A DNA stretch of 64,000 nucleotides from Tenacibaculum sp. MAR_2009_124 (GTDB lineage Bacteria > Bacteroidota > Bacteroidia > Flavobacteriales > Flavobacteriaceae). The stretch lies in assembly GCF_900105455.1 (NCBI RefSeq), contig NZ_FNSF01000001.1, forward strand, positions 1,507,001 through 1,571,000, read 5' to 3'. How positions within the stretch are numbered: the first letter of the stretch is position 1; each line of letters starts with the position of its first letter. The notes beneath the pieces are model-generated. The model did no database searches, had not been told where the DNA came from, and saw nothing but the letters and a program-made list of their open reading frames with translations. Positions 51,901 through 60,000 of this stretch are shown here, one piece after another. Position numbers and translations under genes: made by a program.

Positions 51901-52324
51901 GTGTTATACTTTCTATAACCCTATTACATGCATTAGAAGTAGTGGCATATTTATTATCCCTTAACTCTACTCGATAAACTGCTGCTCCAAGGTTTGAAAT
52001 ATTAACGTTTCCAGAAATAGAAGTTCCTCCAGAATTTTGTAAAACGTTATCCTTGTACAAAAAATAAGTATAATTTGGCCATCCCCCTGATGGTTTTATT
52101 TGAATAACTCCATTTGACTGATCATGCTCTTTTACTTCTTGAACTTGAACTAACTCAAGTTTTAAAGCCTGATTGGGGCCTTTTATTTCAATATCAATAT
52201 ATTTGGTCCCATCTGGATCTTGCCCAACAGTTTGAGAAACTCCTTTTAATGACAGCATCATTACAAATGTTATCATTATATAATTCCAGATAATTTTACT
52301 CATATTTTTCCCTTGACAGCTCAT
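45902..52324 (-). CDS. Giant SprB-repeat adhesin with T9SS sorting domain
   Basis: A 2140-residue protein. The signal peptide ends KGVSQ (Met8 may be the start). Residues 30-1850 hold 22 SprB-type repeats of about 80 residues (CxxGNDGSIDITVSGG, YTYIWSNG, LVKGVYIVKVTDTNGC). They follow a strict three-step cysteine pattern: repeats 1, 4, 7, 10, 13, 16, 19 have only the end Cys; 2, 5, 8, 11, 14, 17, 20 only the start Cys; 3, 6, 9, 12, 15, 18, 21 both. Then come an Ig-like unit, a PKD-like unit, and a type A T9SS C-terminal domain (NPNDGKFKVNLELEKEAEVS to RRIRKIIVQ). In Flavobacterium SprB is a mobile gliding adhesin; whether this homologue moves is unknown. Confidence 0.9.
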   Translation of the reverse strand: MSCQGKNMSKIIWNYIMITFVMMLSLKGVSQTVGQDPDGTKYIDIEIKGPNQALKLELVQVQEVKEHDQSNGVIQIKPSGGWPNYTYFLYKDNVLQNSGGTSISGNVNISNLGAAVYRVELRDNKYATTSNACNRVIESITLANPPELTISASINQAILCNVGRGSIRALVKGGLSPSSGNYIVNLYKNGSSSASQTKYVSYSSNTNQAVDFESLLVGNYRIEVVDKYDVKKSASVNLVEPTQLSVPVVTPSHVSCNGGNDGQIVVSTTGGTLPYTLILDGINQSGTFNSSKTISNKSAKGYLIQIRDANGCLSSQVSTAITQPPALSISKISDGNPTFSGAQDGFINISVSGGKAGYTYQWFKNTSTSSFTTTQNVSGLGAGSYKVRVTDANGCIKELTNIVLTDPEPLVVNLTKNDVKCFGESTGDITAMVTGGASSTYKYEWFKIEGTNTSIGTNSSSVTSLSNGNYKVKVTVLLAGVPVESEETSTTIGQPNARISVNESKTNISCKRGNSGSISLNISGGTPGYTYQWSNGKTTKDIRDLVAGSYTVRVTDNNNCFEEKTINLTEPSEELTVVLDNAQDPLSFGGLDGNINITVSGGTSSYTYEWFKDGGTSSIATTQNIANIGKGTYEVKVTDVNGCVDTLIHVLDEPEELIATISIPSDGQLFCHNDTDGKMEVAVTGGLAPYRYHWYVRDGSGGKTFISGATGTTLSNLSTGNYGVEVIDRDGNGVKTTDEKEMENPVLVEIASSKIINVACFGDNTGEIEVTLAGGNNSYIYEWTKLGETTIIGTSNKLSNVPVGEYKIKVTDNLNCPNPAIERTFIITQPEELIIVNDSQMNLSGFETNNGEINVEEVSGGLLPYTYALRLKGTIPVIGTTSHISNLAAGIYVMTVIDANNCKVEKEFTLTQPDKLELNINVSRSIACFGETGTISSMVSGGFLNPGEDYVYAWYNLNDLATKVGNTDEITTITGTYRLVVSDSNGNTTQDEIALIQNDALAINHSKVDVSCFTGNDGSIDITVSGGTNNYTYIWSNGETTQDVSSLVKGVYIVKVTDTNGCQLEETITISEPNELVIANDSFTNLTGFETSNGEINVIEVNGGTMPYSYALTLLNETTVLSISSNPTGLEAGVYEITITDAKGCEFKKQYTLTQPDKLEVNLFVNSIIACNGETGVLGSTVAGGYLTTGNDYTYNWYNTQDLTTTIGNESSLTTFAGYYRLIVTDQNGNTTFQDIELKENEEVQITYSKTDVTCYNGNNGSIDITVTGGTGVYTFLWNHGATTEDLTSLPSGAYSILVTDENGCFKQETIEIIQPSEYNITINVFQRPSGAGLSDGQLSVSVQGGTPPYSFEWKDETNTIISTTNSAVDIPAGNYSLKVTDSRGCVLLENYNLGEPDPLIVSIQQTQEIKCNGDAAGILKATATGGVGGNLFTWYDNNNMVIGTSDIIYNLHAGVYSVKVTDANGIEDISDVFVIVQPDLLNETASHTNLTCFESNNGTISLNVFGGTSDYFYRIKSSNGSYGNWEVFSSSIVIENLQAGSYDVQIKDSNDCFLREGNAIKTLVFDLSQPDALSIIGSVTEVTGFGLSNGAVDISVSGGTLPYSYEWTNSLGIVIANVQDIENLIADTYVVKVTDTNGCYFTKEFIVNQPDLLEVSIQQQNIVLCNTNETASIISSTTGGVLPYQYQWFNEGQSTILSNESSLNNIGEGNYYVVVTDGNNNISESLKLEITEPEILTATLQATALGCGLDNDWSITSVVEGGTAPYSYSWSSGENTSDISNVSLGSYFVLITDTNGCQTTARITLENPSPLTVNETITNIVCYNECSGEIDVAIEGGLAPYEILWNNGVTTSSISNLCSGDYWVVVTDQKGCQIKKEFTLINPEEFIFEVVPDEVTLCLGESIEYNVTQDQIVEYSWGSNNGFESNQSIVTLSEEGIYNLTVKTINGCELSKNITIHTSDTVIDAQFILTSQAFVGEDIAIINVSNPISENVIWGVPTNVSIVQESKEGIVLRFPAPGDYEVSLMSEEGNCKKIVTKIVNVFRARDLPDVGDIDQPLVKKFEIFSNPNDGKFKVNLELEKEAEVSLRLFSLSANTVITDKMLSGQKEYEVDYDINVSPGIYILLLEASKTRRIRKIIVQ

Positions 52325-52330
52325 CCTATT

Positions 52331-53644
52331 TTATTCTTTTTTAGCAACACATTTATTTCCATCTCTTACCCTAATAACAATATTCCCCTTTGATAAGGAA
52401 TTAATAGTTGTTTCATTAGCAAGCTCATTTGTTCCATTGAATCGAGTCCAGTAATTATTACCATTCAAACTATACTCATATTTCGTTCCGCTCCCTCCCG
52501 ATACATTTTTAACTTTTATTTTTCCATCTCCAACATTAAAACAAGAAATATCATTTAGTTTCTCAGCATCGAACCTAACATTTAGAGGCTTTTCTATTCG
52601 AAAATCAGGCGTTTTAACCAAAGCATCCCAAAAAGAATCATTTGCCGCTGGCATAGATGGATTTTCTCCAATATTTAAAGTTTGATATCTAAAGAAATAT
52701 TTATCGTTGTTATTTAAATTAGCCGCAATATCTTCGGACCATTGAAAACCAAATTGATCGCTACCAAGATCTTCTAAAATAATTAATGGATCAGATGGAT
52801 TTACTTGCTTAGTACCTAACTGATTAATTAAAACAACATTACTTCCATCCTGTTTGAATAAGGTAGCTACAAATTGTTCATTTGAATCGATCCCTCTACT
52901 CACTTTAACAGATATTTTTCCATCGTTCAAATATGAGCAGGTAGTATTACTCTGATCATAATATTCAATAAAATCAGGAGAACAAGTAGTAACTGTATAA
53001 TTCTCTATTGCTACAAACTTATTTAACGATCTGTATCCCGTTCTAAATCTCAAAATACTTTGCCCACTCATAGAAATCCCTTCGGTTTCGTACAAATCTT
53101 GAACATTCACAACTATAGATATCTTTCCTGAACCTAAAGGTTTCCACCCACTGGTATTTATTTGATAATCCCAATCATATCCGCAATTTAATCGAATATT
53201 AGATGAGTAGCAAAGATTCATATTAGAACCATCCGGGTTTTCTGGACCTTGTATATTTAACGGGAAAACCGTTTGTTGATAAGTACAAGCCGAAAAGGTG
53301 TTAAATGAACCATGAAAATTCACTTTGGTAAATTCCGCAGTATCACGAAATTCACAGTATGTAGGACTTGCAAAAGAACCTTCAGAATTAAATATAGTGA
53401 GGGTAACTGTGTTAAAATCATTTGGTAAACTAACAAAATCGAAAAAAACATCATTCGGAGCAACAAAGTTGTGTTCAACTCTACCTCCACCTCCTTTATC
53501 AGTTTCAATTAATAAATGAGCAAAATTTGCTGTGGTGGTTCTCATAATAACCGTTTTTACCAAATAAGAATACTCAGGATTTTGAGCGTTTACACTTAAT
53601 ACAAACCATGTCATAAAAAAAAATATTGATACTATCTTCTTCAT
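52331..53644 (-). CDS. Secreted 437-aa protein, second member of the in-operon family
   Basis: The signal peptide ends SVNAQ (residues 1-20). Family plan as in its neighbour at 53646: a Cys-rich N-terminal half, the strand motif TCSYLNDGKISVKVSRGIDS in the middle, LGSDQFGFQWSEDI, and a C-terminal SprB-like unit with a start Cys (ISCFNVGDGKIKVKNVSGGS) and end Cys (VRDGNKCVAKKE). No sorting domain. It ends 6 bases before the giant adhesin start, so it is made in step with it. Function unknown; the repeat end suggests fit to SprB repeats. Confidence 0.75.
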   Translation of the reverse strand: MKKIVSIFFFMTWFVLSVNAQNPEYSYLVKTVIMRTTTANFAHLLIETDKGGGGRVEHNFVAPNDVFFDFVSLPNDFNTVTLTIFNSEGSFASPTYCEFRDTAEFTKVNFHGSFNTFSACTYQQTVFPLNIQGPENPDGSNMNLCYSSNIRLNCGYDWDYQINTSGWKPLGSGKISIVVNVQDLYETEGISMSGQSILRFRTGYRSLNKFVAIENYTVTTCSPDFIEYYDQSNTTCSYLNDGKISVKVSRGIDSNEQFVATLFKQDGSNVVLINQLGTKQVNPSDPLIILEDLGSDQFGFQWSEDIAANLNNNDKYFFRYQTLNIGENPSMPAANDSFWDALVKTPDFRIEKPLNVRFDAEKLNDISCFNVGDGKIKVKNVSGGSGTKYEYSLNGNNYWTRFNGTNELANETTINSLSKGNIVIRVRDGNKCVAKKE

Positions 53645-53645
53645 T

Positions 53646-54980
53646 TTAATTCAATTTAGCAAAACATCCCTGACTATCTTTTAGTTTCAACCTTAGTCTA
53701 GTTTTTTTAAGATTATTTATAATTACATTATTTGAGGCAAAGGACGTCCAGTTTTTAAGTACCGTTACTGTGTTTGTCCCTTGAACTTCATATACTATAT
53801 ATGAAAAGCTTCTATTCGATTCTGAAATAACATTATAAACCCTTATCTTTCCATCTTCTACTTCGAAACAAGATTCATCATTTAATTTTTCTGCAGAGAA
53901 TTCGACTCTTCTTGCATTCGTTATTGTAAAACTATACTCCGATAATGTTGTCCAAGTTGGATCAGTTGGGGAAATCCCACCACTTCCAATTTTTGTTTGG
54001 TACTTAATCTTATAATTACCAGAAGGTAAGTTCTCACTCCAAGTGTGGCTATAACTTCCATCTGGTTCATTGAATAAATTAGAAGATGTTTCTTGTGGAT
54101 TTGGAGCTAAATCGAATCCTGTACTATACTGATAATAAAGCGTCATAATAAGTTTTTCATTAGAGTCTAAATCTCTCTTTACCTTTAATTTAAAACTACC
54201 ATCCTCAGAATAATTACATTTTGTTTTAAAAGCACTCAAACTATCAAACTCAGGTGAACATTCAGTCAAACTAATAGTATATGTACTAAAAGAATAAAGT
54301 ACATCACTGGTAAACGGAGCCGTATATTTAAAACGTAATTGTAAATTCCCCGTAAATTGTGTCCTCCACGATGCCCCAAAAACATCCAATAAACTGACAT
54401 TTAAAGGGTATCTATTTTTATGATTTGGTATTTCTTTCCACCCCGTATTACTGTAAAATTCCCATACCAAGTCATTCACATTATGATTTACACCGTCAGA
54501 ATACTGAGCAAATAATTGTTCTTTTTCGCATAACTTACCCACAGGTGCTGATATACTGGGTAAAAAAACAGCTTTATAACTAATAGCTAGACAATCCTGA
54601 GTTCCACAAGTAATAGGATCCTCTCCTGAATAAATATTTTCATAAGATGAAAAATGATTAAATGTACTTTCATATTCAACTCCATTACACATTTCAGAAT
54701 ACTGACCACATGGTCCATTACAACCATAACCTGGGTCATCATTATAGCCTTCTTGATAATCTATCTTAATATAAACACTATTACTATTAATTTGATAACG
54801 ACCAGTTGAATGAGTAACAGAATATCCATTTCGATAATCCCCTATTCTTCCATCACATTCACCTGCACCATCTGGTCCAGTAATATTTTGCGGTCTTACG
54901 GATAGTACATAAAGTTCCGATTGCGCGCTTATTTTAAAGCAAATAAAAAAAAAGATAAAAAAAAGTACCGCTTTATGCAT
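53646..54980 (-). CDS. Secreted 444-aa protein, first member of the in-operon family
   Basis: The signal peptide ends KISAQ (residues 1-19). The N-terminal half is unusually Cys-rich (GYGCNGPCGQYSEMCNGVEY) and likely disulfide-bonded. The middle shares KCNYSEDGSFKLKVKRDLDS with its two paralogues, then YKIKYQTKIGSGGISPTDPT, and the C-terminal SprB-like unit starts DESCFEVEDGKIRVYNV and ends DSQGCFAKLN. Separated by a single base from the next family member. The N-terminal halves of the three differ much more than the C-terminal ones, so the N-terminal half may hold the specific function. Confidence 0.75.
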   Translation of the reverse strand: MHKAVLFFIFFFICFKISAQSELYVLSVRPQNITGPDGAGECDGRIGDYRNGYSVTHSTGRYQINSNSVYIKIDYQEGYNDDPGYGCNGPCGQYSEMCNGVEYESTFNHFSSYENIYSGEDPITCGTQDCLAISYKAVFLPSISAPVGKLCEKEQLFAQYSDGVNHNVNDLVWEFYSNTGWKEIPNHKNRYPLNVSLLDVFGASWRTQFTGNLQLRFKYTAPFTSDVLYSFSTYTISLTECSPEFDSLSAFKTKCNYSEDGSFKLKVKRDLDSNEKLIMTLYYQYSTGFDLAPNPQETSSNLFNEPDGSYSHTWSENLPSGNYKIKYQTKIGSGGISPTDPTWTTLSEYSFTITNARRVEFSAEKLNDESCFEVEDGKIRVYNVISESNRSFSYIVYEVQGTNTVTVLKNWTSFASNNVIINNLKKTRLRLKLKDSQGCFAKLN

Positions 54981-54982
54981 AA

Positions 54983-57070
54983 TTAGTATTTTAATTCTAT
55001 TTGTTTTATTTCTCCTAAACTCCCGTCTTTAAAAACTGGTCTTAGCAAATAAATATAATAGTTATTCGGTCGTATATCTTCATCAACTATTCGTGTAATT
55101 GAAGGAGGAGCATTTCTTAATAGTCTAATTTTCTTTTCTTTTATTCCTTTATATATCATTACTTCCAACAAGGAACTTTCATCTTCAATTTTCCAAAAAA
55201 CTTCTATAAACCCATTTACTTTATCCACATAGGTTCCTACATTTTTTATTCCAGATTTCAATGAAGTCCTTGGAACTTCAATAGTAAGGTAATCATCATT
55301 TTCTGACTGTAATCCACTATCATCAACAGCTTTTATCAAATACTGATAATCAACATTACCGTCAACATTAGAATCTATCCAGTCTGTATAAGCAATGTTT
55401 AAGGTATCTTTTGTTTTAGGTAAAGAAGCTACTAAGTTCCATTTAATACTATCTTGCACTCGCCTGAATACTTCATGTCTAAGAACATCTGAGCTTTGAC
55501 TATTTGCCCATTTTAAGTTTACCTTACCTTCTTTAACATCATACGATGTAATCACAGGTGAAGCAGGTGGTATATAATCTGGTTTTTTAAGAATTAACTC
55601 ATCAGAATAATCTGACATATTAAAACGCTGATCAACTGCTACAATTTTATAATATACTTTATCATTAAGGCTTTTTACAGAGACACTATCATAAAAAGTT
55701 GTTGCCTGGTGGGGACTTACTGTTATTTGAGAAAATTCCTCTACTCTATTATTTCCTTTAAAAACTCGATATCCCAACATATCCGACTCGGTGTTTGCTT
55801 TCCAATTCAAAGTTACCACACCCAAACTATCTACTTTCCCCTCTAATCCAATTGGTTTTATAGGTGGAATGGAATCAATCGGTTGCACAAGAACAGGATA
55901 AGAATCACGATTACTTCCTGTTTTGCCAATTGCCGTTATCGTAAAATAGTTTGTTGGTTCTAAATCATTATATATAACTGTTCTTTTACTGGGTAAAATA
56001 TAGTCTATAACAGGTTTATAGATTCCATCTACTTTGTTACTCTTATTCAATCGGAATCCTTTAATAAATCTATTGCCTTCTTTTAGAAACTCCCATTCTA
56101 ATAGTACTCCTTTATTTTTGTTTACAATTTCTTTGGAGCTTATTTTAGGTACATACTCTAATACTTTTAATCCTTTACCTGATATTATATCTGAAGGAGG
56201 ACTTAATTCTCCAAATGCTGTTCTACCCTTAACTCTATAATAATATGTTTTGTTATTGGCTATAGAATCTATGTAATAAATTCTTTTTGTATCGACTCTC
56301 CCTCCGCTATTTAAGGTAGTGTATGGTAATTTATTGATTCGTTTAAAATTTTGACCACTTTCAGATCGTTCAACAAAATAGCTATTATACTCATTCGCAT
56401 ATACTTTGTAATTCCAATTTAACATTACCTTATGATCATCGAAAATGGCTGCTAAATCAAGAGGTTTAGGTAACCTTTCATAATCTTGCATACCTATAAA
56501 AACTCCACCATCGTTAATGTTCATTTCGCTTTTAGGAACCAATGAGAATACTTTATAAACATATTTCTCATTCGATTTAATTCCGAAGTCTTCAAATCCC
56601 AAACCTGCTAACTTCGCTATGGAGAAATCCTGATCTGCTGCATATAAAGCCCAAGTGAATCGTTGTTGTTGCTCTTGAGACATGTTAATAATACCTTGTA
56701 AATCACCGACTCCTTCTACATTAAAACTTTCTCCAAACAAAGCCTGCGCCATTACAGCCGCATTATTATTTTTCTCAACCACCTTCATCCATTCCACTGG
56801 AATTGCTGGTTTAAAAGTACCAAAGTCTTTCACTATAGGCTTACTTAAAGTTTGACCTCCTATACTAATTGTATACCTCTTTACTTGATATCCATATTGA
56901 TTTAATTTTCTAAATGCAATTGGTTTATCTGGTGCCCAGCGCAACATTATTTTATTACTTTCATGAGCTCTTCCCAAAACTTTTATCTCTGATGTCTTTG
57001 ATATATTTTGGGCTTTAGTTACTCCTATTGAGTACACTAAAAATATCGCTATTAAAACTATCCTTTTCAT
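54983..57070 (-). CDS. Secreted fibronectin type III protein, 695 aa
   Basis: The signal peptide ends VTKAQ (1-20). Residues 25-180 form a special N-terminal domain (IMLRWAPDKPIAFRKLNQYG, GESFNVEGVGDLQGIINMSQ). From 195 on come about five Fn3-like domains (DHKVMLNWNYKVYANEYNSY, GVLLEWEFLKEGNRFIKGFR, GVVTLNWKANTESDMLGYRV, GKVNLKWANSQSSDVLRHEV, GFIEVFWKIEDESSLLEVMI). No T9SS domain, lipobox or enzyme motif. The gene starts 6 bases after the 1560-aa gene. I infer an elongated structural or adaptor protein of the surface system, the Fn3 pairing it with the Fn3/TANFOR part of the toxin-like protein. Confidence 0.82.
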   Translation of the reverse strand: MKRIVLIAIFLVYSIGVTKAQNISKTSEIKVLGRAHESNKIMLRWAPDKPIAFRKLNQYGYQVKRYTISIGGQTLSKPIVKDFGTFKPAIPVEWMKVVEKNNNAAVMAQALFGESFNVEGVGDLQGIINMSQEQQQRFTWALYAADQDFSIAKLAGLGFEDFGIKSNEKYVYKVFSLVPKSEMNINDGGVFIGMQDYERLPKPLDLAAIFDDHKVMLNWNYKVYANEYNSYFVERSESGQNFKRINKLPYTTLNSGGRVDTKRIYYIDSIANNKTYYYRVKGRTAFGELSPPSDIISGKGLKVLEYVPKISSKEIVNKNKGVLLEWEFLKEGNRFIKGFRLNKSNKVDGIYKPVIDYILPSKRTVIYNDLEPTNYFTITAIGKTGSNRDSYPVLVQPIDSIPPIKPIGLEGKVDSLGVVTLNWKANTESDMLGYRVFKGNNRVEEFSQITVSPHQATTFYDSVSVKSLNDKVYYKIVAVDQRFNMSDYSDELILKKPDYIPPASPVITSYDVKEGKVNLKWANSQSSDVLRHEVFRRVQDSIKWNLVASLPKTKDTLNIAYTDWIDSNVDGNVDYQYLIKAVDDSGLQSENDDYLTIEVPRTSLKSGIKNVGTYVDKVNGFIEVFWKIEDESSLLEVMIYKGIKEKKIRLLRNAPPSITRIVDEDIRPNNYYIYLLRPVFKDGSLGEIKQIELKY

Positions 57071-57076
57071 TTAGCC

Positions 57077-60000
57077 TTAAAATGGGTTTTTATATTTAAA
57101 AATTGCTTTAGAGCCTAATTTATTACCTGGCAATACATACTGCATTTTAACCTTATACTTTCCAGAACTTATTGCCGGAAAAATTCCATTTATAATGTAA
57201 TTATATTGTTGAATTTGAGAAGCGTATTGATCTGGGAAATTCAAGTATTTATTAACCACCTTATATTGTAAATCGATAAAATCCATTTTATAATGATAAG
57301 GAAGGTTATATCTAAAAGGCATTCTTTTATCCAATAAAGAAAAATTAGGGTTTTGTTTTAAATAAGGCACATACCATGTTAAAATATCGACACCTTTCTT
57401 TGGAGGTAATCCTAGTTCGTTCACACTCCTATTAAAAGTGAAATCAGGCTCTAATGGGTATCCTTTATATATTAGATCGTAAATTCGATCTTCATAATAC
57501 GAATCATCAAGAACGGCCTCCACTGTAATAAGAGCCTTATAACCTGAATATTCGCTTCCTTCCAATTCTACAACGTCAAACCTTTCAGATTCTTCCATAT
57601 CCGTTTGAATAGCATGAACATCAGAATAAATAGGTTCTAAATAATGTTTTACAATATTTTTAGCTCTAATTTTCTTTTCAAACGTTTTATATTTACTAGT
57701 ACTGAAATTATACTTTAGTAGCTCGGTTTCTACATCCGAATTTACTACGTTCTGCACATTTTTATTTCTAACTTTCACAGAATTTCCTTCTTGCCCTGTT
57801 TCCTTCTCAGTATACGATGTTGAATTTTCTTCCTGTTCTTTTCCTTCGGGAATACTTATCAATTGAACTGTATATTCCTTACTCTTTTGTAATTTACTTA
57901 AAGTGAAATTAACCATTCTATCCGCTTTATTATAACTAACGGAATTGGTAGTTGAATGACCATCTACATTAGTATATCGTACATTTTGCGTCCAATTTGT
58001 CTCTGGTTTAAATAAATAAGGTTGCCCTCTTTTTAACTTGACATATCCATTATTGGTTTCATCTTGATAAAAATATTTTTGATCTATTACAGGATATGAA
58101 TACACAATGTTTTTTACAGGAATATAATCAGGAGCTTCTCCAGTTGTAAATGTTCTTTCTTCAATTTCTTGTGCTTTCTTTCCATTGGTTAAGATAGTTA
58201 TCCAACTTCCACCTTTCAACTCTTGAAAACTTACAATCACCTTGGCTGTTAATGTAGATTTTGGAGGTAATACATCAAATGAAATAAAGTTCGCTACATC
58301 TTTACTCTCACTCCATTCTAACTCTCCTTCAATTGGAACTCCTTCTTTTGTGACAACAAACTCATCTAACAAAATTCTATATGTTTTTACTCCTTGGTCA
58401 TCTTCGAGTTCAAATGCTTCATTAATTTTCATATTAAACGCTGCTTGCGGAGCTGTAAATACATCAATTTCTGAAGCTTGATCCTCTGGAGTTACCCCTG
58501 AAATAATTTTAAGTCCCCCTAACGGTGCTCCTCCAACGACTTCACATTCATCTCCTAATTCAATTTTAAATCGGAATTTACCGCTAATTAATCCTCCAAG
58601 AATATTAAAATGTCCTCCCACATATCCCCTAAACCATGATGGGTTTGGAAGTTTGGCTTGCAGTAATACTGCAGCTCCTGCTTTAATAATTGGTATCTTC
58701 TTTTTTATAAACCAAAGCCTTATGTTAATTCCTAGTTCACCTTCCAAATATGCATACGCTTGTCCATTAGCATACCATCCATCGACCCCTATTTGACCAC
58801 TACCTTTACAAGCGGTTTCTCCATAGTCTTTTATCATGATATCAAATCCTAAGCCAGCTCTAAATCGTGCATAAAAAATCAAGAAGTTCATGTCTCCAGT
58901 ATCGATACTTAAATCCATACCAATAGCGAACCCTCGTCCATCACCAAGAGCGTTTAAATCACGCATATAATCAAGGTTTGACAAATTAACACCTAAAATA
59001 TCTGCAACGGCTTGCGGAGGTGGAGGACTTCCAGGGATTTTGTCTCCAATCATTAAATATGTGGTTGCTTGAACACTAAACCCTCCTATTCCTACTCTTA
59101 AACCAATACGATCTTTGGGTGTTCCCATATGCAAATACCAACCTTCAGAACTTGAATGAAATACTGCCCAACCAGCTCTTCCCTTAGGACCGACGCCACT
59201 AAAGAAATTACCAGGAGTATTTACATAAACTTCCATTTCAGCATGGAAAGAGCTATTTTGAAAATCCATTTCCATAGAAAAATGAGCATCAATCCCTGCG
59301 TCAAAAGTCAATCCATCTTGTGGAAACGTTACTTTACTATATTCAACTAAATTCGTCTCTTTTAACTTCTGTACAAGATCACTTTCCGCTAGGTCATTAA
59401 TTTTATCTTCAATCTTTCCAAGTTTTTCTTTTAATTTATCTCCTAAACCAATATCAAAAGACTTCATAATATGTGCTTCTCCAAAAAAGAAAATTCTATT
59501 TAAACCACCACGTTTATTAAACTCCATTTCAAATCCAATCTTCCCGTTGAAAGCACTTTTATTAGCTGTTTCAAAACCAATCATAGCTCTAAAACCTAAG
59601 CCTGTATCTTTATTAGGAACGTAGTCCATTCCAGAGGGAGGAGGAGGTGTTGTGACTGGTTCTCCATCATACAATTGCAAAGGAGGCTTCGATTTTTTTG
59701 TCATATGATAATAAGCTCCACCTCCAAAACCGTTAATACTCAAAGGACCTATAGTTGGTTTCGTTGGCATACTAGATAAATCTGCATATGCATCTACATA
59801 CCAATACCTAACGTCTGTTTTACCAAACCAAGCGGTAGCTTTAATATTAATATTGTTGAAATCAGCTTCAAGTTCTCCATAAAATCCATTACCATAAACT
59901 GGATCATTATCTTTAATATCAACAAATCCCTTAAACTTAACCTTTCCTAAATCCGCTTCTACTTTTATTCTTTGAATATCAACTCTATCAAATTTCCAGC

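Noticed and set aside
53320..53519. Short frames on both strands within the 437-aa gene
   Set aside because: Both overlap a well supported gene and have chance composition.
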